The notes under the pieces were generated by a model that saw nothing but the letters and a program-made list of their open reading frames with translations, was not told where the DNA came from and made no database searches. Positions 25,526 to 34,344 of a stretch of DNA of 64,000 nt are shown piece by piece. A program made the translations under genes and the position numbers. Numbering within the stretch: the stretch's first letter is position 1; every line of letters starts with the position of its first letter. The DNA lies in assembly GCF_036002945.1 (NCBI RefSeq), contig NZ_CP108529.1, positions 3,968,001 to 4,032,000 on the forward strand, in the 5' to 3' direction. The stretch is from Streptomyces sp. NBC_01224 (lineage in GTDB: Bacteria > Actinomycetota > Actinomycetes > Streptomycetales > Streptomycetaceae).

Positions 25526-25981
25526 TCACGCCGAGAGCGGCCGGGCCTCGTCGTCGACGGCCGCGTACCGGTCGGGGTAGACGTCGAAGAGACGGCGTAC
25601 GCCGAGGGCGGCGAGCACCCGGTTGACGTGGGAACCCTCCTCCGCACCGCGGGCCGGCAGGATCAGCCGCAGCCGGCCCCCGCAGGAGCGCATCAGACGG
25701 CGGGCCGCGATCAGTACGCCGACGCCGCTGGAATCGCAGAACAGGACCTCGGAGAGGTCGAGCACCACATCGTGGCGGCCGACGGCGACCGCGTCATGGA
25801 CGCACTGGCGCACGACGGGCGACGTCACCAGATCCAGTTCGCCTCGTATGCGCAGCACGGTCCAGTCGCCCTGCACGGTCTCGGCCACTTTCAGTGGCGT
25901 CCGGGAGCGTTCCTGGGTGAGCCGGTAGGCGTGGGTGGTTGCAGCCGGTGGGTGGTTTCCACGCGGGCAAGGATTCCTCAC
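25526..25981 (-). CDS. STAS-domain anti-sigma factor antagonist
   Basis: From GTG 25981 (GAGAGG 8 bases upstream) the protein has 151 residues. The STAS domain covers about residues 31-145: GDWTVLRIRGELDLVTSPVV, then VVLDLSEVLFCDSSGVGVLI with the conserved phosphorylatable serine (DSSG). It would bind an anti-sigma kinase such as the SpoIIAB-like proteins abundant here, when dephosphorylated. The N-terminal start is uncertain. It is divergent from the sigma-factor gene 247 bp away. Confidence 0.78.
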   Translation of the reverse strand: MRNPCPRGNHPPAATTHAYRLTQERSRTPLKVAETVQGDWTVLRIRGELDLVTSPVVRQCVHDAVAVGRHDVVLDLSEVLFCDSSGVGVLIAARRLMRSCGGRLRLILPARGAEEGSHVNRVLAALGVRRLFDVYPDRYAAVDDEARPLSA

Positions 25982-26228
25982 GCGACTGGGCCTCTCGTTG
26001 CGGGGATTCCGACGTTCCGGAAGTTTCCGTTCCTCCTCGCGGCTGCCCCCGCCGCAGCCCCATGAAACACCGAGCCGCGCGGCGGGACACAATCGGGACA
26101 GTCGTCGGTGGATGGCGCATTCCTTATCATCCCGGGCCTCATCAGGGGCGTACTTGCCGTAAAGGGCGTGCATCGTCGGTGTCGCCGACTACATTCGATG
26201 TGACGAGGGGAACAGGGCTGGGGGTCGT

Positions 26229-26819
26229 ATGCCGAAGAACGCACCACCCCGCTGGGACCGCAAGATGCAGCAGCGGCTGGCGCGCGGTGAGGCGGCTGCT
26301 CTCGGCGAGCTCTACGACCGGTTCGCCTCGCTCGTGCACAGCCAGGCCCACCGGATGCTCGACGACGAGGCCGCCGCCGATCTGGTGACCCGCGAGGTCT
26401 TCGGCTACGTGTGGGAGAACCCGGACGCCTACGACCCGAAGCAGGGCTCGATGCGGTCCTGGGTGGCCCGGCTCACGCACCGCCAGTCCGTGCGGCGGCT
26501 GCGCGAGGAGGACTGCCTCCCGGGCGGTACGGACGAGGAGACCGGGGACGCGGCCCGCGCCGATCTGGAGGAGCGGGTGCGCCGGGCCACGGCCGCGGCC
26601 CGCGCCGACTACATCGTGGCGTCCATGCCCGCCCCGCTACGGGCCGCACTGGAGCTCGCGTACATCCAGCGCCGGGACTACCGGCAGACGGCGGCCGACC
26701 TCGGCGTCACCGAGGACGAGGCCCGCCGCCGGCTGCGGCTCGGGCTGCAGCTGCTCTCCACCGCGCACACCCGCCCTCTGCAGGGGGCGTCGCCGCCCGG
26801 ATACGGACGGCCGCTGTGA
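26229..26819 (+). CDS. ECF-type RNA polymerase sigma factor
   Basis: The 196-residue protein has region 2 as ALGELYDRFASLVHSQAHRM, then FGYVWENPDAYDPKQGSMRS and WVARLTHRQSVRRLR. Region 4 is MPAPLRAALELAYIQRRDYR followed by the HTH TAADLGVTEDEARRRLRLGL. The stop overlaps the next gene's GTG by 4 bp (GTGA), and that gene carries a zinc anti-sigma motif, so it is a regulated ECF sigma with a cotranscribed inhibitor. Confidence 0.85.
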   Translation: MPKNAPPRWDRKMQQRLARGEAAALGELYDRFASLVHSQAHRMLDDEAAADLVTREVFGYVWENPDAYDPKQGSMRSWVARLTHRQSVRRLREEDCLPGGTDEETGDAARADLEERVRRATAAARADYIVASMPAPLRAALELAYIQRRDYRQTAADLGVTEDEARRRLRLGLQLLSTAHTRPLQGASPPGYGRPL

Positions 26820-28183
26820 CCGGTGACGACGACTCGAACGGACACGAGGGGGACGGACGCGACGACGAGTTGCGGGGCGCGCCGCGCATACCGGGACCCC
26901 GGGCCGCCGCGGACGACTTCGACCTCGACGCCTTCCCCCTGCCGCCGCCCGTGCCCGCGACCGAGCCCGAGGAGCCGCGGCCGGCCCCGCAACCGAAGAC
27001 ACCGGAACCGGAATCCGCCGTGGCACCACCGGACCCTTCGGACCCGCCCGCCGCACCGGCGCTGGTGCTGCCCCATCGCGTCCTCAAGGCCCTCCTCGGC
27101 GCCTGGGCCCTGGCCGCCTGCTCGGCGGAGGAGACCGAGGCCGTCGAGGCGCATTTGACCGTGTGCGCCGCGTGTGCGGACGAGGCCCTGCGACTGCGCG
27201 ACGCGGTCGGCCTGCTGCAGACCGACCGCAGCCTGGATCTCGATCCGGCGCTGCGTTCCCGGGTGATCGACACCTGTCTGAGCCGCCGTCCGGCCACCAT
27301 CCCGGTGCCGGACTGGGCCGCCCCGTACGACGCGGAGACCGCACGGCTCGATGCGCTGCTGCGTGACATAGGCAGCTCGGAGTGGCACGCACCCATGCGG
27401 CTGAAGTGGTTCGAGGGCGAGCAGGCGGTCCATCGCAAGACGACGGTCGCGGGCGTCATCGGCCACCTCATGACCGTCGACGGGCTGGTCGGCACCGCCC
27501 TCGGCATCGATGTACCGCTCGGCGACGGCGCCTCGGGCCGGGGCGTCGACTGGCCGCTCTCGCCCGGCGCACGCACGGAGAAGTACTGGTCGGGGGCCCG
27601 GCGGCCACTCACCCGTGCGATCCGCGAGCCATGGCGCGAGCAGAGCCACACCCTCATCCGTACGGTGTCCTTCGCCGGTCGCAAAGTCGCCGAACTCTCC
27701 GTCTCGTACGGGGACTTCGCCCTTCCGATGCACGACTCGCTGCTGGACCGGGCCTTCGAATGCTGGGTGCACGGCGGCGACATCGCGGATGCGGTGGACT
27801 ATCCGTACGAGGCGCCGTCGGCCGCCCATCTCAACCGGATGATCGACCTGGCGGCCCGGCTCCTTCCGGCGGCTCTTGCCGAGCGCCGCAGGTCGGGGCT
27901 GGCCGGCCCGGCCCGCCATCTGGTGACGGCCGGTTCACCGGGCCGTTCGCTGCATCTGGAGGTCGAGGGCTCGGGCGGCGGTGACTGGTACATCCCGCTG
28001 GACTCCCCGGCCGCGGTCGGCTCGCCCGCGCACGCGGTGGCGCAGGTCGCGCTGGACGGCGTCGAGTTCTGCCGGCTGGTGGCCGGGCATGTGCCGCCGG
28101 TGGAGGCTGCGGCCGGTCAGGAGGGCGACCGCGAGGCGATCCGCGACGTGCTGTTCGCGGCCGCATCGCTGAGCCGGCTCTAG
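26816..28183 (+). CDS. Zinc-finger anti-sigma factor fused to an MDMPI-type domain
   Basis: The protein has 455 residues with no obvious membrane segment. Residues 1-85 are an acidic, proline-rich linker. A ZAS motif H113-x3-C117-x2-C120 (EAHLTVCAACADE) follows in a short helical anti-sigma domain. From about residue 165 comes a mycothiol-dependent maleylpyruvate isomerase-like (DinB-fold) domain (KTTVAGVIGHLMTVDGLVG; AFECWVHGGDIADAV). The fusion suggests the anti-sigma activity is tied to thiol (mycothiol) or metal state. Four-base overlap with the sigma gene. Confidence 0.8.
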   Translation: MTGDDDSNGHEGDGRDDELRGAPRIPGPRAAADDFDLDAFPLPPPVPATEPEEPRPAPQPKTPEPESAVAPPDPSDPPAAPALVLPHRVLKALLGAWALAACSAEETEAVEAHLTVCAACADEALRLRDAVGLLQTDRSLDLDPALRSRVIDTCLSRRPATIPVPDWAAPYDAETARLDALLRDIGSSEWHAPMRLKWFEGEQAVHRKTTVAGVIGHLMTVDGLVGTALGIDVPLGDGASGRGVDWPLSPGARTEKYWSGARRPLTRAIREPWREQSHTLIRTVSFAGRKVAELSVSYGDFALPMHDSLLDRAFECWVHGGDIADAVDYPYEAPSAAHLNRMIDLAARLLPAALAERRRSGLAGPARHLVTAGSPGRSLHLEVEGSGGGDWYIPLDSPAAVGSPAHAVAQVALDGVEFCRLVAGHVPPVEAAAGQEGDREAIRDVLFAAASLSRL

Positions 28184-28215
28184 GAGGGTGCTGAAGTTCC
28201 CGCCCGGCCCGCGTC

Positions 28216-29094
28216 CTAGGAGAAGATCACCGTGCGGCGGCCGTTGAGCAGAATGCGGCGCTCCGCGTGCCACTTCACCGCCCGCGCCAGCGCCTGGCAC
28301 TCCACATCGCGGCCGATGGCGACCAGCTGATCCGGCGTGACGCCGTGGCCCACCCGCTCGACCTCCTGCTCGATGATCGGCCCCTCGTCGAGGTCGGCCG
28401 TCACATAGTGCGCCGTCGCACCGATCAGCTTCACACCACGGGCGTGCGCCTGGTGGTACGGCTTCGCGCCCTTGAAGCTCGGCAGGAAGGAGTGGTGGAT
28501 GTTGATGATCCGGCCGCTCAGCTGCTTGCACAGATCGTCCGAGAGAACCTGCATGTAGCGGGCGAGGACGACCAGTTCGACGTTCTCCTCGCGGACCAGA
28601 TCCAGCAGCTCCGCCTCCGCGGCGGCCTTGTTCTCCTTGGTCACCGGGATGTGCCGGAAGGGAACGTCGTACGAGGCGACGAGCTCGGCGAAGTCCGTGT
28701 GGTTGGAGACGACGGCGGCGATCTCGATCGGCAGCGCCCCGATCCGGGAGCGGAACAGCAGGTCGTTGAGGCAGTGCCCGAACTTGCTGACCATCAGCAC
28801 GACCCGCATCCGCTCCGAGGAGCGGTGGATCTGCCAGTCCATCCGGAAGGAGTCGCCGATCGCGGCGAAGCTGGCCCGCAGCTTCTCCACGGTCACCGGG
28901 CTGTGCGCCGAGAAGTGGACACGCATGAAGAACAGACCCGTGTCGTGGTCGCCGAACTGCTGACTGTCCTCGATATTGCAGCCGGTCATGAAGAGATAGC
29001 TCGACACGGCGTGCACGATGCCCTGTCTGTCCGGGCAGGAGAGTGTGAGGACGTACTGGTCCGGGGTGGTCTCAGCAGGCTGCGGCGCGGTCAT
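28216..29094 (-). CDS. purU: Formyltetrahydrofolate deformylase
   Basis: The 292-residue protein has an N-terminal ACT domain at residues ~13-90 (YVLTLSCPDRQGIVHAVSSY, CNIEDSQQFGD), followed by a formyltransferase-type catalytic domain with NIHHSFLPSFKGAKPYHQA and ATAHYVTADLDEGPIIEQ, which carry the conserved Asn/His/Asp triad. It hydrolyses 10-formyl-THF to THF and formate, balancing one-carbon pools for purine synthesis and glycine/methionine metabolism. ATG at 29094 gives the usual family length. Confidence 0.93.
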   Translation of the reverse strand: MTAPQPAETTPDQYVLTLSCPDRQGIVHAVSSYLFMTGCNIEDSQQFGDHDTGLFFMRVHFSAHSPVTVEKLRASFAAIGDSFRMDWQIHRSSERMRVVLMVSKFGHCLNDLLFRSRIGALPIEIAAVVSNHTDFAELVASYDVPFRHIPVTKENKAAAEAELLDLVREENVELVVLARYMQVLSDDLCKQLSGRIINIHHSFLPSFKGAKPYHQAHARGVKLIGATAHYVTADLDEGPIIEQEVERVGHGVTPDQLVAIGRDVECQALARAVKWHAERRILLNGRRTVIFS

Positions 29095-29122
29095 CTCCGT
29101 AGCGTGCCACACCGGACCGCTG

Positions 29123-29569
29123 TCAGGTCGTCCTGGTCATGATGCGGAGCACGTCCAGGGAGCGCGGCGGGGCGTCCGGGTCGTCGCCGTCGTTGGTGGC
29201 GAGCAGCACATGGGCCTCGCGGGCGGCCCGTACGGCCTCCGGCCAGCCGTGGTGCTCCAGATACGCCGACACGGGGGCGTCCGCGCCGACCTGGTGCATG
29301 ATGCGCAACACCCGGAGCACGGCGACGTCGACGAGGGCGGACTCGCCGGAGTCGCGGAAGATCGTCCCGACGTATTTCTCGGCGGACCAGTTGTCCAGCC
29401 AGGTGTCCTCGACCAGGCGGTACACGGCATCGGTGACGTCGCCGTACCCTTCCTGGCCGGCCAGCCAGCACTCATGGTGGAAGACGGGGTCGGAGAGCAT
29501 GTGCAGCGCCGAGCGCACGTTGCTGCGCCAGCGCCACCAAGGCATGTCATTCAGCGGCATGCCGCCCAT
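29123..29569 (-). CDS. SCO4402-like conserved hypothetical protein
   Basis: From ATG 29569 the protein has 148 residues: MPWWRWRSNVRSALHMLSDP, ECWLAGQEGYGDVTDAVYRL, EDTWLDNWSAEKYVGTIFRD, then AAVLRVLRIMHQVG-like VAVLRVLRIMHQVGADAPVS. This matches a Streptomyces family I recall as SCO4402-like, of unknown function. It lies directly upstream of purU in the same direction with 28 bp between, so they are probably cotranscribed. An alternative GTG start at 29620 adds 17 residues. Confidence 0.7.
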   Translation of the reverse strand: MGGMPLNDMPWWRWRSNVRSALHMLSDPVFHHECWLAGQEGYGDVTDAVYRLVEDTWLDNWSAEKYVGTIFRDSGESALVDVAVLRVLRIMHQVGADAPVSAYLEHHGWPEAVRAAREAHVLLATNDGDDPDAPPRSLDVLRIMTRTT

Positions 29570-29737
29570 GGTGGAGGAGCGACGGCCGCGACGGGAAGTG
29601 TTCTCCGAACCTTGCTGCACGGTTGTCGATCGTACGTTCCCTTCCCGGCTCCCCGCACTGGCCCCCGTAATTCACCTGGATGTCACCGAGCGTTGTGCAG
29701 TGCACACAGCGGCGTTACCCCACGGGCGGAAATGTTC

Positions 29738-31024
29738 ATGCCCATGACCGGACGGCCACGCCTCACTTCCCCCCGCCCCTACAAGCTCCTCACAAGTACG
29801 GCGGCGGTCGGGGCGTTGCTGATCACCGGCTGCGGTGCGCTCCCTGGGGCCTCGGGGGACTCCAGGGAGCCCCTCACCGTCGTGACGTGGGCCCCGGGCG
29901 GCGCCACGGAACCGGACACGGTGAACATGGCGGGCATGACCGCCATGGCGCGCACGTACGCCCGCTGGGTCGACAACAGCGGCGGGCTCGACGGACACAA
30001 GCTGCGCGTCGTCACCTGCGACGAGCAGGACACCTCGATCGGCGCGGCAAACTGCGCCCGGCTGGCCGTCAAGGAGCAGGCGGTGGCGGTCGTCGGCTCG
30101 TACAGCCGGCACGGGTCCTCGTTCATGGCGCCGCTGGAGACCGCCGGAATCCCCTACATCGGCGGCTACGGGGCCTCCACCGAAGAGTTCAGCAGCTACG
30201 TCTCCTACCCCGTCAACGGCGGCCAGCCGGCGCTCCTCGCGGGCAACGCCCAGCAGCTCGCCCGCGGTTGCGAGCGGGTGTCCGTGGTGCGGCCCGACAC
30301 CCTGGCCGGCGACGGCCAGGCCTGGCTCCTCAAGACCGGACTCACCGAGGCCCGTCGGCCCGAGCCTGCCGACATCCGGGCGGCGGAGTCGGCCACTTCG
30401 TACGACGCGGCCGCCGGGCGGGCGCTCCGGGCGGCGGGGAAGAGCGGCGGCTGCGTGACGAGCGTGCTCGGGGAGGGTACGGAGACGTTCTTCGACTCCT
30501 TCCGCCGGCTCGAACCGTCGTACGGGAGCGTACGGATCTCGTCCGTCCTCGGCAGTGTCGGGCAGCCGCTGGTCAACAGCACCGGTGGCCGGAACAGCCC
30601 GTTCGAGGGGGCTTACATCACCGGCTGGTACCCGGAATCGGGCGACGCCCGCTGGGACCGGATGCGGGAGGTGATCCGTAAGCACGCCTTCGGCGACAAC
30701 CGGATCAACCCGGACGACACGGGCGTCCAGACCACGTGGATCGCGTACACCGCGCTGAACGAACTCGTGAAGTCGATCGACGCCCCGAAGATCACCGCCG
30801 GGAAACTCGCCTCCGCCCTCAACCACGGCACCCCCGTCGACACCGGCGGCCTCACACCGGTGCTGCGCTGGCGCTTCGAGGACATGCTCGGCTCGTCCGC
30901 GTATCCGCGCATCGTGAACACCAGGGTGACGTTTCAGGTGGTGCGTGACGGACAGCTCGTCGCGGACAAGAAGGGGTTCGTGGACGTGACGAAGACCCTG
31001 GCGGATGCGAGCGCGATGGGGTGA
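29738..31024 (+). CDS. ABC-type solute-binding lipoprotein (branched-chain amino-acid/LivJ-like)
   Basis: The protein has 428 residues. A basic N-terminus and hydrophobic stretch end in lipobox ITGC (GALLITGCGAL), so it is a lipoprotein attached outside the membrane. The body shows type-I periplasmic-binding (LivJ/receptor-like) features: YARWVDNSGGLDGHKLRVVT, ARLAVKEQAVAVVGSYSRHG, and GAYITGWYPESGDARWDRMR. No permease or ATPase genes are next to it, so it may act as a receptor or with a remote transporter. Confidence 0.78.
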   Translation: MPMTGRPRLTSPRPYKLLTSTAAVGALLITGCGALPGASGDSREPLTVVTWAPGGATEPDTVNMAGMTAMARTYARWVDNSGGLDGHKLRVVTCDEQDTSIGAANCARLAVKEQAVAVVGSYSRHGSSFMAPLETAGIPYIGGYGASTEEFSSYVSYPVNGGQPALLAGNAQQLARGCERVSVVRPDTLAGDGQAWLLKTGLTEARRPEPADIRAAESATSYDAAAGRALRAAGKSGGCVTSVLGEGTETFFDSFRRLEPSYGSVRISSVLGSVGQPLVNSTGGRNSPFEGAYITGWYPESGDARWDRMREVIRKHAFGDNRINPDDTGVQTTWIAYTALNELVKSIDAPKITAGKLASALNHGTPVDTGGLTPVLRWRFEDMLGSSAYPRIVNTRVTFQVVRDGQLVADKKGFVDVTKTLADASAMG

Positions 31025-31028
31025 GGTA

Positions 31029-31047
31029 CCGGGGGCCATGCCCCCGG
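31029..31047. terminator. Bidirectional hairpin between convergent genes
   Basis: CCGGGGGC, loop CAT, GCCCCCGG forms a perfect 8-bp stem immediately after the lipoprotein stop, 47 bp beyond the convergent gene's end. No T-tract follows, as is usual in high-GC actinobacteria. Confidence 0.6.
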
Positions 31048-31093
31048 ACCCCCACTCCTCAATCACCGGAAGGGCCTGATACCGAGCCTCGGG

Positions 31094-32512
31094 TCAGAGC
31101 TCGGTCGCCGCCCGCCGGGTCAGCCCGTACTTCGACGCGATCGAGTTCCACAGCCCCGACGCCTCCTTCTTCGCCTTGCTCGCCTCGCCGCTCTTCACGG
31201 TGGCCTGCTGGAACTCGGAGGTGGTCCGGGCCTTGCCGTGCTTGCAGACCTTCTTGCCGTCCTTGGCCTGGCCCGCCCACGCTGCGTAGTACTCGTCGGC
31301 GGCTGCGGACGCCTGCCAGGCCTTGGTGAGGGAGGCGGTGAGCCGTTCGTGGTCCGGCAGCTTGTCGACGGTCAGCCCCTGGAGCCGGGTCACCAGATCA
31401 CGGCGCTGCTGGGCGGCGCCCTTCAGATCGGTCATGGCCTGGTCCAGGTCCGTGCAGCTCTTGGTCTTCTCGACGGCCCCGATGACCGCGGCACGGCTGT
31501 TGTTGCTGTCCGCCAGGAGCTTGTCGAGCGCCTCGGCCTGCGGCTTCGCCGGGTCGGCCGCGGCCTGCGTGGAGGGCTGGTCGGCGGACGAACTGGCGGC
31601 GGCCACCGGCTGCTTGTTGTCCGCGCCCTTGTCGTCGCCACCGCTCATCAACGCGCCCGCGCCGAGGCCGACGACGGCGCAGCCGGCGACGACCACGGCG
31701 ATGAGCGTGACGTGCGCCCGCTTCTTGGGCCGCCCGGCCCGCCCCTGCGGACCCTCATCCATGGGCTGGTACTGGGGCTGCGGGGCCTGCGGGGGCTGAT
31801 GGGTGCCCTGGTGCCGCTGCGTGGGGTCGAGTTGGGGCATCTGCTGGGTGGCGCCCGCGGGCCCGTCGTTGCGGAACAGGTTGTCGAACTCGGCGGGAGG
31901 CTGCCGGTCGCCGGGGGTCCCGGGCCTGATGCCGTACGGGGCGCCACCGGGGACCGGCGGGATGAACTGGGTCGCTTCGGCGTCGCCGCCGTGCGCAGGC
32001 GCCTGGGGCTGCTGGTACGTCTGCGGCTGCGGCGCTCCGTGGCCGAGGAACTGGGTGGCCTCCGCCGGGCTCTCCGGCGGCAGCCCGCCCGGCGCGGGCC
32101 CGGCGGGCACCGGCGCGATGTACTGCGTGGCATCCGCGTCCCCGCTCATGCCCATGCCGGGCACAACCTCGGGCGGCAACGGCTGCGCGTACGACTGCTG
32201 GGGCTGCTGAGGCTGTACGGGAGGCAGCGGCTGGGCCTGCGGCTGTCCGTACGCCTGCGCCGGCTGCCCCTGACCGTACTGCCCTTGCCCGTACGCCCCA
32301 TGCCCCTGAACCTGTGGCTGCGACGAGGCGTCCTGGTGCGCCGCCTGCGGCCCCCAGGGCTGCCCCCACGGCTGGCCGCCCGCCGGGGCGCCCTGATCCG
32401 CGGGCCCTCCCGGTATCCAGGGCTCGCCGCCACCCGCGGGCAGCACGACACCTTCGTGCGCGGGCCGTACAGCAGGGAGCTGCTGCTCGTCACCCTGTCC
32501 GCTCTGCGTCAC
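31094..32512 (-). CDS. Single-pass membrane protein with Gln/Pro-rich cytoplasmic region and ATQ repeats
   Basis: The protein has 472 residues. The N-terminal ~260 residues are disordered and rich in Q, P and G, with four ATQ motifs (DADATQYI, PAEATQFL, DAEATQFI, AGATQQMP). A transmembrane helix lies at ~272-292 (HVTLIAVVVAGCAVVGLGAG) after a basic RPKKRA stop. A secreted helical domain follows, with two cysteines (SCTDLDQAM and KVCKHGKAR). Similar TQ motifs in actinobacterial membrane proteins are docking sites for FHA domains after Ser/Thr kinase phosphorylation; here that is inference. Confidence 0.65.
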   Translation of the reverse strand: MTQSGQGDEQQLPAVRPAHEGVVLPAGGGEPWIPGGPADQGAPAGGQPWGQPWGPQAAHQDASSQPQVQGHGAYGQGQYGQGQPAQAYGQPQAQPLPPVQPQQPQQSYAQPLPPEVVPGMGMSGDADATQYIAPVPAGPAPGGLPPESPAEATQFLGHGAPQPQTYQQPQAPAHGGDAEATQFIPPVPGGAPYGIRPGTPGDRQPPAEFDNLFRNDGPAGATQQMPQLDPTQRHQGTHQPPQAPQPQYQPMDEGPQGRAGRPKKRAHVTLIAVVVAGCAVVGLGAGALMSGGDDKGADNKQPVAAASSSADQPSTQAAADPAKPQAEALDKLLADSNNSRAAVIGAVEKTKSCTDLDQAMTDLKGAAQQRRDLVTRLQGLTVDKLPDHERLTASLTKAWQASAAADEYYAAWAGQAKDGKKVCKHGKARTTSEFQQATVKSGEASKAKKEASGLWNSIASKYGLTRRAATEL

Positions 32513-32611
32513 CGGGACTCCTACGTGTAAACCTACGGAATCGTCGGCTCACGCTATCGGGTGGTTGCCGCCCTTCGCCAAGCGCGTGATGTCACTCACC
32601 ACCCCTTCACA

Positions 32612-32632
32612 AGCGCTGTAACACCCAGCGCT
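32612..32632. terminator. Hairpin downstream of the XRE/TPR-like regulator gene
   Basis: AGCGCTG, 7-nt loop, CAGCGCT lies ~60 bp past the stop of the leftward regulator gene at 32694. No T-tract is present. It could be a terminator for that gene or a small operator for the divergent side. Confidence 0.35.
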
Positions 32633-32693
32633 CTCAAGACGCAGTTAAGGGGCGCTCGGTCACACTCCGCCGGTCGGGCCCCGGTCACGCCGC

Positions 32694-34076
32694 TCACGCC
32701 GCCTGGAGCTCCAGCCGCGCCCCGAACTCCCGTACCGCCGGCTCGTCCCCGTAGGGCATCAGTCGCTGCTGCAGATTGTCCAGATACTCCGCTCCCCGGC
32801 TGGAGCGCACCGACCCCAGCAATTCCATCGCCCGCGTGCCCGTGTGGCAGGCCTGCTCCACCTCGCGCAGCTGGACCTGGGCCGTGGCGAGGAGCACCAG
32901 GCCGATGCCGCGGCGGCGGGTCCGGGACTCCGGGTGGCCGTCCAGGGACTCCTTGGCACACCGCGCGGCCGCCTCCGCCTGCCCGAGGTCGCGGTGGCAG
33001 TGCGCCAGCTCGTCGGCGAGATAGGCGTGGTCGAAGTGGGCGATCCAGTCGGGGTCGTCCCCGGTGTCCGGTTCGGCATTCCCCATGGCCGTCAGCGCCC
33101 GGCCCGTCACCGCCTGGCAGGTGCGGGCGTCGCCGAGCAGGGCGTGTCCGCGCGCCTCCGCCGCGTAGAACATCGCCTCCGCCCTCGGGGTGACACGCCC
33201 GCGCGCGCCCTCCTGTGCGGCCCGTGCCAGCTGGGCGATCTCCCGCGGATTGCCGAGCTGCGCGGCGAGGTGGCTCATCGACGCGGCCAGTACGTAACCC
33301 CCGTACGCCCGGTCGCCCGCCGCCTGAGCCAGGCGCAGCGCCTGGATGTAGTAGCGCTGGGCGAGCCCCGGCTGGCCCGTGTCGACCGCCATGTACCCGG
33401 CGAGTTCGGTGAGCCGCGCGACCGCCGCGAACAGCTGCCGCCCGACCGATTCGCGGTACGCCCCCGAGAGCAGCCCGGAGACCACGCTGTTCAGGTAGTG
33501 CACCAGGACCGGCCGCACATGTCCGCTGCCGAACCGGTGGTCGAGGTCGACGAGCGCGGCCGTCATCGCCCGTACCGCCTCCACGTCCGACCTCCCGACG
33601 CGGGCCCCGGCGGCGCGGGCCACCTGCGGGTCGGCGCCGGTGATCAGCCAGTCGCGGCTGGGCTCGACCAGCGCCGACGACGCGATCGTCGAACCGGACA
33701 GGAAGTCGCGGCGGCCGACATCGCTGCGCCACAGTTCACAGACCTGCTCGATCGCCCCGATCACGGTCGGGGCGAACTGCAGACCGACGCCGGACGCCAG
33801 ATTCTTGCCGTTGGCCATGCCGATCTCGTCGATCGTGACCGTACGGCCGAGCTTGCGGCCGAGCGCCTCGGCGATGATTCCCGGTGCCCTGCCGCGTGGT
33901 TGCTGTCCACGCAGCCAACGGGCCACGGAAGTCTTGTCGTATCGCAGATCGAGCCCGCGCTCCGCGCCGACCATGTTGACGCGACGGGCAAGGCCGGCGT
34001 TGGAGCATCCGGCTTCCTGAATGAGCGCCTGGAGCCGTTCGTTCGGCTGGCGGGCGACGAGAGGCCTGGCTGCCAT
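32694..34076 (-). CDS. HTH transcriptional regulator with TPR-like C-terminus
   Basis: The protein has 460 residues from ATG 34076, which has AGGGGGAAAC upstream. The N-terminal domain (NERLQALIQEAGCSNAGLAR, then DKTSVARWLRGQQPRGRAPG) is an XRE-like HTH. The rest is alpha-helical with TPR-like pairs (GQPGLAQRYYIQALRLAQAA; LGQAEAAARCAKESLDGHPE), as in Streptomyces developmental/secondary-metabolism regulators of the NsdA/sporulation-regulator type. The target is not known. It is divergent from the primase-polymerase-like gene, 268 bp away. Confidence 0.75.
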   Translation of the reverse strand: MAARPLVARQPNERLQALIQEAGCSNAGLARRVNMVGAERGLDLRYDKTSVARWLRGQQPRGRAPGIIAEALGRKLGRTVTIDEIGMANGKNLASGVGLQFAPTVIGAIEQVCELWRSDVGRRDFLSGSTIASSALVEPSRDWLITGADPQVARAAGARVGRSDVEAVRAMTAALVDLDHRFGSGHVRPVLVHYLNSVVSGLLSGAYRESVGRQLFAAVARLTELAGYMAVDTGQPGLAQRYYIQALRLAQAAGDRAYGGYVLAASMSHLAAQLGNPREIAQLARAAQEGARGRVTPRAEAMFYAAEARGHALLGDARTCQAVTGRALTAMGNAEPDTGDDPDWIAHFDHAYLADELAHCHRDLGQAEAAARCAKESLDGHPESRTRRRGIGLVLLATAQVQLREVEQACHTGTRAMELLGSVRSSRGAEYLDNLQQRLMPYGDEPAVREFGARLELQAA

Positions 34077-34344
34077 GTTTCCCCCTGAGGCCGCAGTGAT
34101 CCATGAGCGGATCACTGCCCGGCAAATACACGGACAATGCACACATTCATCGTGTTCATCACGTCCGTCGTGTTCCTTGCCATTCGTGTCGGCATATGAC
34201 AGAGGCCGACCGTTCCGGAGTTGCCCCTAAACGGCTACCCGCCCGATCGGGCACCGCCTCACGCGCGCCCCCACCCATGCATCCATGCGCCCCGCGTGCC
34301 GGATCGATGAGCCGTGACCACGCCCGCCACCCCCGTAACCCCAT

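Noticed and set aside
34077..34344. Possible regulatory repeats in the divergent region CATCGTG/CGTCGTG
   Set aside because: Short, degenerate copies without symmetry; not above background.
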